Of a stretch of DNA of 64,000 nucleotides, positions 29,901-38,624 are shown piece after piece (within the stretch, counting starts at the first letter, position 1; each line of letters opens with the position of its first letter). Origin of the DNA: Fuerstiella marisgermanici. GTDB lineage: Bacteria > Planctomycetota > Planctomycetia > Planctomycetales > Planctomycetaceae. The translations under genes and the position numbers were made by a program. The stretch spans positions 5,923,001 through 5,987,000 of the forward strand of contig NZ_CP017641.1 of NCBI RefSeq assembly GCF_001983935.1. The letters run 5' to 3'. Under the pieces are notes generated by a model. The model was not told where the DNA came from and did no database searches. It saw nothing but the letters and a program-made list of their open reading frames with translations.

Positions 29901-31132
29901 ACGGCCGAATTGAAGATGTCTGCGTCACCGATCAGCACCCCGGCAACGGTCTTGGCGACGGTGCCTGAATTACCCGCGTCGAAGTTGAACACGACGTCCG
30001 CACCAATCAGATCGTTACCGAAAATCGGTGCGGCGATCGGTGTGCCGGGCAATACTGCGGGAGCACGGTCAATGTCGATGACGAATTGAAAGACATCGCC
30101 CGGCAGAAAGTTTGTGAAATCGACGGTAAGGATCTGGTCGTTGGAACTAAGAGTCGCAGTTGCACCGATTCCCGTGTTCCCGACAACTGTGAACGGCTTG
30201 CCGTCAAGGCCTTCGTCAAACACCAACCCGAGATCTGACAGGTCAAGCGTAAACTGCTGCAGCATCTCGCCGTCGATGGCGTTGTTCCGGATCTCAAACG
30301 GCTGCACAAAAGTATCGCCGGCCGCGCGGAAGAAGACGTCCGCGCCGGGCTCATTGCCGATCACGTTATTGGCGATGCGCAGTCCGTCGGTCGGAGCGTC
30401 AGACAGGTTGACCTGAATCGCATCTTTGTTCAGTGCCTGCACGCCGAGGTTGTCGACGATCTGAAAATCATTCGCGCTGGAAAAGTCGCCCGCTGTCGAG
30501 CCGCTGACTGTCAGCATTACGCCTTCCAGATCGGCTGGCGCACTGATTTCGTTTTGAGTGACAATCCCGTGGGTAATGTCAGAACCATTCAGTGCATTAA
30601 TACTGACAGACGGCGTGATTGAGTCCTCAATCGTGACGGCATGGCTGTCTGTGTTGTTCAGCGTAATGTTGATGCCGGCACCCACATTCGCGATCGTGAT
30701 GTCTTCCAACGAAATCGTGCGGTTGCCCGTCACGTTCGTCAGATTGACATCGATCCCCGTCCCGCTAAAGGCCGTGACGTTGACGGTCTCGATGGCTAAT
30801 CGGTTTAGCGTGACACCGGAAAGATCGATTGAGATCCCTTCGGTCGTCGAAGCCAGATCGATCCGTTCGATCACGATTTCATCGTGCGCGCCCAGGTCGG
30901 CGTTGGTGATAGACAGGTTGCCCGTGCCGATGTCAACGAAGTTGTCAACGTTCGAATTGTTGATCACCAGCGCCGTCAGCAGCGTGCGGCTTTCCAACTG
31001 TTCGCCGCCCGCGCAGTCGCGCCTTCGACTGGTGGATCGACGATTCGCCGCGCCAGCGCCCTGTGCCGCGCCGTAGAAATTCGCGCTGAACAAGTGTCGT
31101 TTTGCTGCTGCAAGCCATGTGTTGAGAAGCAT
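20990..31132 (-). CDS. Giant multidomain surface protein (LEPR-XLL-like, beta-helix, PKD, Fn3-like repeats)
   Basis: About 3380 residues. The chosen start at 31132 (MLLNTWLAAAKRHLF) leads within 60 residues to EQLESRTLLTA, a planctomycete N-terminal motif (LEPR-XLL-like) thought to serve surface export; the frame is open 100 codons further, but that part looks non-coding. Residues ~60-1700 are mostly right-handed beta-helix repeats rich in Asn/Asp/Gly. They are interrupted near 550-780 by three FCCH-like repeats (HGLQTGD, HGLSSGD, HGLQTGD). Then come a pre-peptidase-like domain (EENDSFQGASQLG), an SbsA-like/Ig segment, a second beta-helix (LENLTVRGGEAYDGGG) and a PKD domain (MYEWDFNYDG). Six or seven Fn3-like repeats with FRVWVRALDDDG-type cores precede an acidic region and a basic tail. 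Probably adhesive or structural; ligand unknown. Confidence 0.9.
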   Translation of the reverse strand: MLLNTWLAAAKRHLFSANFYGAAQGAGAANRRSTSRRRDCAGGEQLESRTLLTALVINNSNVDNFVDIGTGNLSITNADLGAHDEIVIERIDLASTTEGISIDLSGVTLNRLAIETVNVTAFSGTGIDVNLTNVTGNRTISLEDITIANVGAGINITLNNTDSHAVTIEDSITPSVSINALNGSDITHGIVTQNEISAPADLEGVMLTVSGSTAGDFSSANDFQIVDNLGVQALNKDAIQVNLSDAPTDGLRIANNVIGNEPGADVFFRAAGDTFVQPFEIRNNAIDGEMLQQFTLDLSDLGLVFDEGLDGKPFTVVGNTGIGATATLSSNDQILTVDFTNFLPGDVFQFVIDIDRAPAVLPGTPIAAPIFGNDLIGADVVFNFDAGNSGTVAKTVAGVLIGDADIFNSAVFARGAGAAANVHGINLNLTNSPLTNTEVVDNVITGVAGHGILVGAHDVSDITGIMDRNTITSSGQDGIRFELEDSNFTGALRDNTIGQNSGHGINFLPSVSRSGFVEEAFDGTPIQITSTNHGLQTGDVIVIQGMTNANPNINHPGNGTHTITRTGNNTFTLNGTNGLVSGVNYNAGGAWYVPDFQGGTANGLVKIDVQGTQPEGRITDIVNPAGAGDVIFTSVGHGLSSGDRIRVSGATGTLITGDYKITVLSANTFSLDGVRASGAYDKSGGLARWTSNLITGATNPLTGGIVITSVGHGLQTGDQIRVANVGGNTAANGTHRITVLTADTFLLQGTTGSGGYTSNTGYWTPIAETTFTGDTLPQLISGNAITSNNLAGINIDLKTGTSFDGDIVQNNISSNAAKGIHIESHSYGVGATLPLDPSDPLALPGPQDISFNVNIGSDVSTTGGPNGIPLDGNVIDNNGHAGIVVEVLDLATGSFEIKGNKITSSVDDNDANTGWAGDGIYVALESDEFDVDANSLLAESVIENNIIGVDAQGNDGNGLNFLLTERTKIQDLEVVKNFFGNNGADGFHFERTENGSLNAVVLDDNDVTNNLGDGFDLYAQNSVDDRLDFKIQRNDINNNAEYGLRINVQAAARIEVDFHTNDVIGNGHSANGNGFHPNDAASNFTGNPTGTNFLGNAGAAGGVGIFGFEEVEVVFNATDSRISQNVGDGFSVDALDERDTLRVNANFTDMEFIGNTLTGVRSNGIAFGTINFVSSLLNHNREDGLRIVAVEDKNSTFETRVGGSDITVTAIGNQFVGNWLNGAVLGQGVSAVMGNGTTTAEFANVFDGNGYTDPAITGTARVNTGGDGLKIVQDAGPYLHSLGSVAQTSQSNNTLSLGRRRVIQTQSNYFRNNGGHGIDIGHDVSLEGGNVEHGYEVVSDTDIIINNAVISSNDGDGIEYLADGTLRVPSVAGGGQYISNPTDVSSLYVSDSRIESNEGRGIDILNRVNEDSRIVLVNNEVLTNNLSGVYVMNTLAHEQVQFGPNDPLFASTTTDIFSELNNHPVIGWNAKTPNIELRVQSNNILDNGNQQTSSTVPIPQSGQVNDSTGVRSSDWTHDFRQVTGTLGGLVVRVGTADTLGYALGLGDPFYNAANTEVELGLSGIDAEVVNNTFNGNFGASVFLDSFVSIIPPQSQGWFNYTADVPHLRGANWRQGYRDPLARLDMVFRGNSGNSLDVTNGFAFIDNDENYFKSRRRGPSSSPPQDHAHGPVLSPNGYFSNVTRSRNATRTLGWFNSIGEVPSSVYQVNLDPNTAFGSLEFSFEGHGTSTWRVESDYDFNNFNQTSTVQGFSTFEDTVELVNTDDTFEFNSNNSILSVDPRYSFQWDTGRNTTTFTGLTPYSLSRGDIFNVDDNEDPIQPDGMEENDSFQGASQLGVLGGNSISVNAFTNNSLQPGVLNIDHKGDRDYYRFKTHATFANPAANLININVGTDDGTGNPIDPDGDSLRFMIYEVQPLTDTEEVPLIQQSGIPQYTSVTNGGTGFIQVTAKPNTEYIIEILSAEESNLGVSGGGTGGTNFVYGTTRGYTLSLDAPIGTTPVLAGAATGSGSATGSFSTFVTGGNAGQTAAVSIPDEAPTVSDITDVQPNAGQPINVAVNTITVQFSEDVTGVDLSDFELTRDGNVVALAGAIFNPIDLEHYEITNLAPLTNIAGDYVFSVKIDTSAIIDTDGVALVAGGNDSESWTLDNLVSATYDARDNIPGDGQIADANGNRTLRAAINEANANPGADIIHLAPGTYLLDIAGRSEDEGFKGDLDVLENLTIRGTGADATETVIDASQIDRVFHIYPGVNLTLENLTVRGGEAYDGGGFFIEGTATPDGVVSSTGGMLNIVDVNIIDNEAYNQGGGIYNLGTVNASRSSISRNEAGSRGGGVFNHGKVELVNSTLSSNMAVSRGGGLFNERQDSAVNPTIRPIQTVGSLYALNSTIAFNSAGAEGGGLYQEGTATFEIGNTIMEKNTASSSPDLQGTVNSMGFNFIGDLDGTPADALLQNSDIVAEATAGVTEAGLAPLSSNGPNGTWHHALNAGAYVIDAGSNTLYADETGVAVGSLINEFDQVKRPRQVEGNNDGAFSIDIGATEFFVSQPVAIITATPNPAGVNETVNLSAALSTHTLVPGSSKITMYEWDFNYDGTFDPQATGVTATTSYPAIGQFVVALRVTDDTNQQDLETVVINVNVPSKPVITAPFTGGTSDSTPTIAWSAGTGAFTVTVTDADGQVVFTQTGVTENSYTPTTSLPPGTYTAVVTASNASGTAASDPHTFQVVQLSVLEPAHQSIQFDTTPEFIFTAIPNAERYQVWVSQQDPADRRTTIAIPINDSFVDASGALIAGTSNAMYESQTSLGEGYYRVWVRAIESNGNAGDWSTANQFQIVRPAITGPIANGGATIDSTPTFTWTDIGANQYEIWISQLNGTDANGNVVTSPLVVANVRGIQGTSYTPPNAIGDGDFRVWVRALDDDGEPGLWSPQYNFTKNLNAGPTLIFPIGGETVTDRTPEFVWQAQDGATHYEIWVNNITTGQVRQIHNTNVEHVAGATEITYTDPVAVLRNASYRWWVRAFNEDGQAGAWSQPSQFFVPTPSMTGPGDPNPNAPIVTISDTNLPTFSWTTVPEYVRFELWVNNVDTGASRVIYEPNLTTNSFTPDLPLENGTFRAWVRAFDDVGNASQWSNPNNFILDATVGNAPQLLAPTNFSTDNTPTFEWTALPNVTQYEILVKNMLLTGQPTVLNQVVPLELDPFSGNPIFTATTNLASGTYRWWIRGLNADGNPGPWAQPLDFRVASSDMAIPRELEDVPEPEVLFASIQADELYRDDLRIITVHPAAVVATLTVDQTEQVSAEQTLTEEAEATGDVDSVMEELATADWWMGESDEAISEDIFAEVAEQLVDGESAVVVASSPQQANQAQGAAVLGIALATTGHRQRKPKREEE

Positions 31133-31968
31133 GCTCAATACCCAACAAGGTGTTTTAATAGAGATGTGAATCTGCCTTGGAGCCCGCAAAACGGAGCATC
31201 CTTCAATGAACGGACGTACCTCGACCGTACAAACAGACATCACGCCATTGATAAGATTCGGTTTATGCAGGGTTTTCTGTTTAGGAAAACCCTGATGCCG
31301 ACCGCGCATTGGCTGGAAAGGCAAATAGACAGACGCCGGGAAATCGCCTTTCCAACAGTTCAGCCGCAGAATCGCGGCTCTACAACGTCGCAGACGGAGT
31401 TTGATTCGATTCGCATTTTTCTGCGACCCCAAACACCGGATTGGTCATCTGCGACACTTAGGTGCCGCAGGAAGCCACGGCAGACAAGGGCAACCAACAC
31501 CTCCAACGGACACCGCGAGAACTCGAACAGGGGTGACTTTGTGATTTTCTTAGAAAACCTGCGAAATCTACGTCCGCAAAATCGACTGGATGCGATTGGC
31601 CCCTTAGTCGGCTTGTTGTCCAACATGGCAAGGATCGCGGGCACCTATTTACATCCGAGGCCGGCTGGTGCGGCATGGAGTCGGGTTTGCTGAAGGTCTG
31701 GAGAACAGCACCCAAGGGAAATCAGCATCACGTTCAGTGAGCTCAACTCTGCCGCATCGTATTTTTCCCGGTCGATGCGCCGCTGCCGCCGAAAGACCTC
31801 CTGCTATCACGACGCATTTGCCTGCAAAGTGGATCGCAGCGGCCGCTCAAGGTTGGAATTGTCTCTTTCCGCAACGCGAATTTGGCCGAACGAGCGATTC
31901 CCCTTTCCGAATTTGCCGATATTTGCTAAACCACCGGCTCGCCTACAGACCGATAGGGAAGCGGTGGA
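31133..31968. promoter_or_regulatory. 836-bp divergent intergenic region with a hairpin
   Basis: No convincing gene lies here; short frames on both strands lack family features. It must hold the promoters of the giant surface gene (minus) and the DUF11-type gene (plus). At 31268-31294 there is a perfect 10-bp inverted repeat (CAGGGTTTTC / GAAAACCCTG) with a 7-base loop, about 140 bases before the giant gene's start. It could be a 5'-leader structure of that messenger. Precise promoters cannot be assigned by eye. Confidence 0.5.
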
Positions 31969-33657
31969 ATGGACCTTGCTCTTGGATTTGTCTTCATCAT
32001 CAGCCTGATGTTTCTGGCCATGATTTTTGGCGAGAGGCTAAGTCTGTTCGGAATTGCCGATGGGCAATGGCTAACGGCACCATTCGATTGGGCCGCCAGA
32101 TTCTGGGATATGCTTTGCGAAGCCGCAGACCGAGTGAGCGGATTCGTCTTTGATCATTTCTGGTGGGTTGCCGCTACCGTTTCCGGCGGCGTAGGCATTC
32201 TGCTGATCGCACTGGTGATGGTCACAGGGCTATCCGACAAAGCGGAGGCCAACCGCAGCGACGAAGAATCGCTGATGCTTGTCGGCAGCGTACTTGACCA
32301 CACAACGATTCTGACACCCGACAACGTGCTGCAACTGAAAGTGGCAGACGGCCCCAACCCCCTTGCGACCGGGCCCGAGCTTGTCCATCAGGTGCCGTCA
32401 AAAGATCGCTGGCGTATTCCACCATCCATCCGCCAGGAGATCGTTGACAGCATGCCTCCCGCTCCGCCGGAGCCGGACGTGTTGTGGAATCCAGGCCGAC
32501 CAGAATATCCTCGCGAACCCGACTATTCGCGCAGTCTGCTGAATATCACGATTGAACCATTTGTGGAACGTCGAGGCCGCCAGGTTCGGTCGCCTTTGGT
32601 GGATCGGATGATTCGCGACAGCCTGATGGCACTTCGAAACGGTGACTGGAGGACATTCAGCGATGCTCAGGCGAGAGAACGCGGTACCGGCAGCGGGCCC
32701 GTGCTGCGTGAAGACTCGCAGTTTGCAGAAGACGATCTGTATGCACGCGTTCGAGTCATCCCGGGGGAATCAGTCGCGACCAACGATTTGAAGGTCGAGA
32801 AATTCCTGCCGGAACAGCCACCTGCTGGCGAGTTCGAGATTGAAATCCGACTGACTAATCTGTCGCCAGACACATTGGATGGCTTGGTAGTGCGAGAACT
32901 ACTGCCATCCGCATGGCGACCAGTGGCTGTCCAGCCGCAAGCCGTTTATCGGGAATCAACCATAACGTGGCTTCTGAACGACATTCGCCCGTTCGATGAA
33001 AAAATCCTGAAGGTAAAAGTGACGTCGTCTGAGTTCGGCCAGTTTCAGTCGTATACTGAGGTCTCGGCCACGACTGCCGTCGCTGCATCAACCGGTGTGT
33101 CTGAACCTCTGCCCGCCGTCCCGGATCGCCGTGAACCAATCGACCGGCGCCCGATTGAGCGAGAACCTTTTGAGCCTGTGCCTTTCGAACCCGAGCCATA
33201 TGTCCCGGAACCGTTCGACCGACGCGAGCCAGAACCGCGACCGCAGGAACGCCGCCTTCCGCCCGTTGAAGATCTTCCCGATGTGCAGCTAACACTGCTT
33301 GAGCCACCGCAGACGGTTCCCGTCAATGAATGGATTGAGGTGCTGTTTGAAATCCGAAATGTCGGAACCGCTCCTGCAGAAGGCGTGTCGTTGCGTGTCG
33401 ACGTGCCGCTGGGGCTTAGCCACCATGCTCTGAACGATGACGATTTGGATCGCAAGATCGAAGTTCGGATCGCCACGCTGAAGCCGAAGGAACGCAGAAA
33501 GTTCCCGCTGAAGGTGCGTGCGACCACTCCAGGCTCGCACTATGCCATTGCAGAACTCACGCTGCAGAAAAATCAGCTGGACGTGCGTCCCTTCGAAGTC
33601 ATCGCACGCCGCACGACGCCGGACAATTCCCGCCTGGTCCCGCGCCCCGACTTTTAA
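31969..33657 (+). CDS. Membrane protein with DUF11-type repeat domains
   Basis: A 562-residue protein. Two hydrophobic spans lie near the N-terminus (LALGFVFIISLMFLAMIFG and VAATVSGGVGILLIALVMV). The outside part has a DUF11-like Ig domain (residues ~270-365, FEIEIRLTNLSPDTLDGLVV), a Pro/Glu/Arg-rich spacer made of imperfect repeats such as PFEPVPFEPEPYVPEPF, and a second DUF11-like domain (~440-545, VLFEIRNVGTAPAEGVSLRV). Planctomycetes carry many such proteins; they are thought to be cell-envelope structural proteins. No enzyme motif is seen. It is transcribed away from the giant surface gene and precedes the DUF1549 gene by 132 bases. Confidence 0.75.
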   Translation: MDLALGFVFIISLMFLAMIFGERLSLFGIADGQWLTAPFDWAARFWDMLCEAADRVSGFVFDHFWWVAATVSGGVGILLIALVMVTGLSDKAEANRSDEESLMLVGSVLDHTTILTPDNVLQLKVADGPNPLATGPELVHQVPSKDRWRIPPSIRQEIVDSMPPAPPEPDVLWNPGRPEYPREPDYSRSLLNITIEPFVERRGRQVRSPLVDRMIRDSLMALRNGDWRTFSDAQARERGTGSGPVLREDSQFAEDDLYARVRVIPGESVATNDLKVEKFLPEQPPAGEFEIEIRLTNLSPDTLDGLVVRELLPSAWRPVAVQPQAVYRESTITWLLNDIRPFDEKILKVKVTSSEFGQFQSYTEVSATTAVAASTGVSEPLPAVPDRREPIDRRPIEREPFEPVPFEPEPYVPEPFDRREPEPRPQERRLPPVEDLPDVQLTLLEPPQTVPVNEWIEVLFEIRNVGTAPAEGVSLRVDVPLGLSHHALNDDDLDRKIEVRIATLKPKERRKFPLKVRATTPGSHYAIAELTLQKNQLDVRPFEVIARRTTPDNSRLVPRPDF

Positions 33658-33789
33658 AAGTCCACCGATGCGCCCGTATTCGGCGGGTCACCAGAAAACC
33701 GGCCGATTTTCGCGACACTCCCCCGCCTGCAAGTGGTTCACGCCTATATCCAGCGTGGACTTTCACTTATGCAGCAGACGGGCGACATC

Positions 33790-35571
<1,782 letters not shown>

Positions 35572-35592
35572 AACTACAGAAACGGCTTAACT

Positions 35593-35689
35593 GCGAATGC
35601 AGGCTGGTCGGGGTTGAGTGGAATCGGACTTCCGTTTTTTTGCAGGCTCGGTCGTTCGCCCCGCTCAACCCCAGCCAGCACGCATTCGC
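35593..35689. repeat. Large imperfect inverted repeat between the DUF1549 and DUF1501 genes
   Basis: Arms at 35593-35618 and 35664-35689 pair at 22 of 26 positions: 8 perfect outer pairs (GCGAATGC / GCATTCGC), 2 unpaired, then 14 of 16 inner pairs. The 45-base loop contains a run of seven T. It occupies nearly the whole gap between two likely cotranscribed genes, so it may be a messenger stem-loop tuning expression of the second gene, or a small dispersed element. Confidence 0.7.
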
Positions 35690-35706
35690 TTCTGAAGGCA
35701 ATCGCC

Positions 35707-37008
35707 ATGTCGACCAGCCATATTATTGAAAACATCCGCCTAAGTCGCCGGGGATTTTCCCGACGCAGATTTCTTCAGACGGTTTCCGCAAGCGCCGCCG
35801 CTACAGGTGGACTCGGCTTTCGCGACTTGATGGCGGTGGAAGCGGAAAAGCTGCGGCGACGTGGGAAGTCCATGATTCTGTTGTGGATGCAGGGCGGCCC
35901 CAGCCAGTTTGAAACCTTCGACCCCAAGCCAGGCACATCCAACGGCGGCCCGACAGAAGCCATCCAAACCAGCGTGCCCGGCATTCAAATCGCCGACAAC
36001 TTCCCCAGAGTCGCGCGTATGATGGACGACATCGCTCTGGTGCGTTCGATGACCAACAAGGAAGGCAGTCATCCGCGAGCCTCGTACCAAATGCACACGG
36101 GCTACATCCCGTCGGGCAGCGTCAAGCATCCGTCGATCGGTTCCTGCATTGCACAACAAATCGGCGACGCCAACAACGAGCTGCCATCTTTCGTGTCCAT
36201 CGGCGGAAATCCGGGGGCAGGCGGGATGCAGGGAGCCGGATTTCTGGGCATGGACTACGAACCGTTTGTTGTGAACAACCCGGGTCAGTTGCCGTCCAAT
36301 GTCGCGATTCCCGTTGCCACGCGACGCTTCGATCGCCGCCTGGGATTGCTCGGTCAACTGGAAGAAGAATTCAGCGCCGCCGGAGCGTCACAGCTTGTCG
36401 AAACTCATCAATCGCTGTACGGCAAGAGTTCGCGACTGGTCAAGAGTGACGACGTATCCGCATTTGATGTATCGGACGAACCCGCAAAGCTGCGTGATCA
36501 GTACGGCGATTCGAGCTTCGGCAAAGGTTGTCTGTTGGCTCGACGGCTGGTGGAACGCGGCGTCACGTTTGTGGAAGTGCGGTCCGGCAACTGGGACTCG
36601 CATCAAAACAATTTCGAACAGTGTGCCAACAACGCGGCGGACGTCGACCCGGCAACGGCTGCGTTGATCGCGGATCTCAAGGATCGAGGCATGCTGAAAG
36701 ACACGCTGATTGTCTGGATGGGCGAATTCGGCCGCACCCCAAAAATCAACGCTCGCACCGGCCGCGATCACTATCCGCGAGTCTTCAGCATGGCGATGGC
36801 GGGCAGCGGAATCATCGGCGGCCAGGTCTACGGAGCATCCACCGACGATGGTTCCGCCGTCGAAGACTCCCCAGTCACGGTACAGGACTTATTCCAAACC
36901 GTGTGCCAGTCACTCGACGTGAAAGCCGACCACGAAAACCTCAGCCCCCTCGGCCGCCCCATGAAAATCGTCGACGGCGGCCAACCAATCCCCGGCTTCC
37001 TCGCCTGA
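35707..37008 (+). CDS. DUF1501 family protein with Tat signal
   Basis: A 433-residue protein. Start at 35707 gives a twin-arginine signal (SRRGFSRRRFLQTVSASAAA). Family motifs are SMILLWMQGGPSQFETFDPK, VRSMTNKEGSHPRASYQMHTG (near 110-130), GNWDSHQNNF and LIVWMGEFGRTPKIN. The fold belongs to the alkaline-phosphatase/sulfatase-like superfamily, and several His and Asp residues at expected metal positions are present (DSH, GRDHYPR). The reaction is not known. It follows the DUF1549/DUF1553 gene, the usual planctomycete pairing. A dispersed repeat copy starts about 50 bases after its stop. Confidence 0.92.
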   Translation: MSTSHIIENIRLSRRGFSRRRFLQTVSASAAATGGLGFRDLMAVEAEKLRRRGKSMILLWMQGGPSQFETFDPKPGTSNGGPTEAIQTSVPGIQIADNFPRVARMMDDIALVRSMTNKEGSHPRASYQMHTGYIPSGSVKHPSIGSCIAQQIGDANNELPSFVSIGGNPGAGGMQGAGFLGMDYEPFVVNNPGQLPSNVAIPVATRRFDRRLGLLGQLEEEFSAAGASQLVETHQSLYGKSSRLVKSDDVSAFDVSDEPAKLRDQYGDSSFGKGCLLARRLVERGVTFVEVRSGNWDSHQNNFEQCANNAADVDPATAALIADLKDRGMLKDTLIVWMGEFGRTPKINARTGRDHYPRVFSMAMAGSGIIGGQVYGASTDDGSAVEDSPVTVQDLFQTVCQSLDVKADHENLSPLGRPMKIVDGGQPIPGFLA

Positions 37009-37061
37009 TGCCGGTACGCACCGGCGGGCGGTTGGCGTGGCTGGCGAGTCGCGATTTGTTA

Positions 37062-37098
37062 GCTGAAACGCCGGCGTTGCTCCCGCTGGTCGCTGGGG
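37062..37098. repeat. Dispersed 37-bp intergenic repeat, copy 2
   Basis: Matches 16386-16422 at 35 of 37 bases, same orientation relative to the preceding plus-strand gene. It sits between the DUF1501 gene and the frameshifted small membrane protein gene. Confidence 0.75.
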
Positions 37099-37141
37099 TG
37101 ACGCAGCCAACCGCATCGGCGATTTCGCAATGGCCGAGCCC

Positions 37142-37400
37142 ATGAATCCGTATGATCCTCCCAATACTGATTCGAGGCCGGATGCAGCGAGCGAAGTTAA
37201 ACCCCCCGCCAAAAACGAATTTAGTCTCTCTGCTGATTTCAACCTTCATCGGAGCCGTGACTGGGGCGGTCGTGCTTGCCCCATTCACGCGCAGCTTCGG
37301 TGCCCCGACTGGGCGAGGCGTTGGATTCGGACTTGGCGGGATGATATCGATGATTGGTGCGCTGATCGTTCGCGGTCTAGGGCGACGGCTTACCTTATGA
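37142..37400 (+). pseudogene. Small membrane protein gene with apparent frameshift
   Basis: The N-terminus MNPYDPPNTDS is a common start of small planctomycete membrane proteins, but this frame soon becomes an Arg/Cys-rich non-membrane sequence. In a different frame (the one ending at 37400) the downstream part reads VSLLISTFIGAVTGAVVLAP and GVGFGLGGMISMIGALIV, two clear membrane spans. The switch point lies near 37200-37218, where C6 and A5 runs occur. Joining the two frames gives a sensible protein of about 85 residues. It is either a decayed gene, a programmed slip, or a base error in a run. The 3' end overlaps the end of ribD by 6 bases. Confidence 0.6.
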
Positions 37401-38531
37401 CGCGGAAGATCGCAGCCGTCCTTCGATCAGCAGATCGTTTCCGAACTGTTGAACCAACATACTGTTGATCGACGCATCTTCAGAAACTTGTGCCATGCCC
37501 TGACCACCGATCGGTGATAGCGCTCCTGTGCCGCCGACGATTTTCGGAGCGACGAATACGTGGACTTCGTCGACGTGGCGGCCATCGAAGAATGAGCCAA
37601 GCAGACCGGAGCCAGCTTCGACCAGAACGTTCGTAATGTTGCGTCGGCCAAGTTCGGCCAGAAGTTGCGCCAAGGCGGCGGACCGATCTGTTTTGCTCGT
37701 CGTGAAGACTTCTACGCCAAGGCCGGCCAACATCTTCACATGATCGGAAGTTGCGGATGCCTCCGCCGCACAAAGCAGCAGCGGAGCTTCGTTGATCGTC
37801 TTTAGAAGGTTGCCGTCCGACACGATGGACCCACCATCTGTATCGACGACGACTCGCATAGCCTTCCGCGGGCCGGCAGGTCGAGCCGTCAGCGTGGGGT
37901 TGTCGGCTCGAACAGTTCCCGCCCCCGTGATGATGGCGTCCATGTGACCGCGCAACCGGTGAACTTCAGCTCGTGACTGCTCGTTGGAAATCCATTTCGA
38001 ATGTCCCGTCCGCGTGGCGATGCGGCCGTCCAGTGTCATGGCCCATTTTGCGTGGACCCACGGCTGTTTCTGCAGCATCAACTTGCGAAACGGTGCGATC
38101 AGGTCTATTGCCTCGTCTTCGCACACGCCAACAGCAACATCAATTCCCGCCTCCTGAATTCTGGCGATCCCATTCCCCGCCACATGCGGCGCTGGATCCT
38201 GACAACCAATGACGACCCTTCGGAATCCTGCCGCAATGACCGCGTCCGCGCAAGGCGGCGTTTTGCCGTGATGGCTGCAGGGTTCCAGCGTCACGAATAA
38301 TTCCGCCCCCCGCGTTCTTTCACCAGCCGCAGCGATCGCATCAATCTCAGCATGAGGCCCACCGAACTTCTGGTGGAAACCGTCGGCAATCCAGTTCAGA
38401 TTTTCGTCCACGATCACGGCACCGACGGCCGGGTTCGGCTCAACGTGACCCAATCCCTGTCGAGCAACCTGCAGCGCGTGCTGCATCACACTGCTATCAT
38501 CGAAAAATGGGCGGCTGCTATGAGGTTGCAT
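37395..38531 (-). CDS. ribD: Bifunctional riboflavin biosynthesis protein RibD
   Basis: A 378-residue bifunctional enzyme. The N-terminal deaminase domain has GGPHAEIDAI (zinc His and catalytic Glu) and LEPCSHHGKTPPCADAVI (zinc Cys pair), acting on 2,5-diamino-6-ribosylamino-pyrimidinone phosphate. The C-terminal reductase domain begins VHAKWAMTLDGRIATRTGHS and has ITGAGTVRADNPTL and NVLVEAGSGLLGSF, using NADPH to reduce the ribosyl side chain. Together they do the second and third steps of riboflavin synthesis in the cytoplasm. Length is normal. It stands alone; upstream is the terminator of the SEC-C gene, so it probably has its own promoter. Confidence 0.95.
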   Translation of the reverse strand: MQPHSSRPFFDDSSVMQHALQVARQGLGHVEPNPAVGAVIVDENLNWIADGFHQKFGGPHAEIDAIAAAGERTRGAELFVTLEPCSHHGKTPPCADAVIAAGFRRVVIGCQDPAPHVAGNGIARIQEAGIDVAVGVCEDEAIDLIAPFRKLMLQKQPWVHAKWAMTLDGRIATRTGHSKWISNEQSRAEVHRLRGHMDAIITGAGTVRADNPTLTARPAGPRKAMRVVVDTDGGSIVSDGNLLKTINEAPLLLCAAEASATSDHVKMLAGLGVEVFTTSKTDRSAALAQLLAELGRRNITNVLVEAGSGLLGSFFDGRHVDEVHVFVAPKIVGGTGALSPIGGQGMAQVSEDASINSMLVQQFGNDLLIEGRLRSSAS

Positions 38532-38561
38532 GTAAGAAGCAAACGTTGCGACGGAATAAAA

Positions 38562-38592
38562 GAAGCTCGACTTTGAAAAAAAGCCGAGCTTC
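38562..38592 (-). terminator. Hairpin terminator after the SEC-C/TPR gene
   Basis: A 13-base inverted repeat with one mismatch (GAAGCTCGACTTT / AAAGCCGAGCTTC), short A-rich loop, 33 bases past the stop of 38625-40748. On the minus strand it lies between that gene and ribD. Confidence 0.75.
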
Positions 38593-38624
38593 GCGTGCGA
38601 TCGATGCGTGAAGGACAGCCCCGG

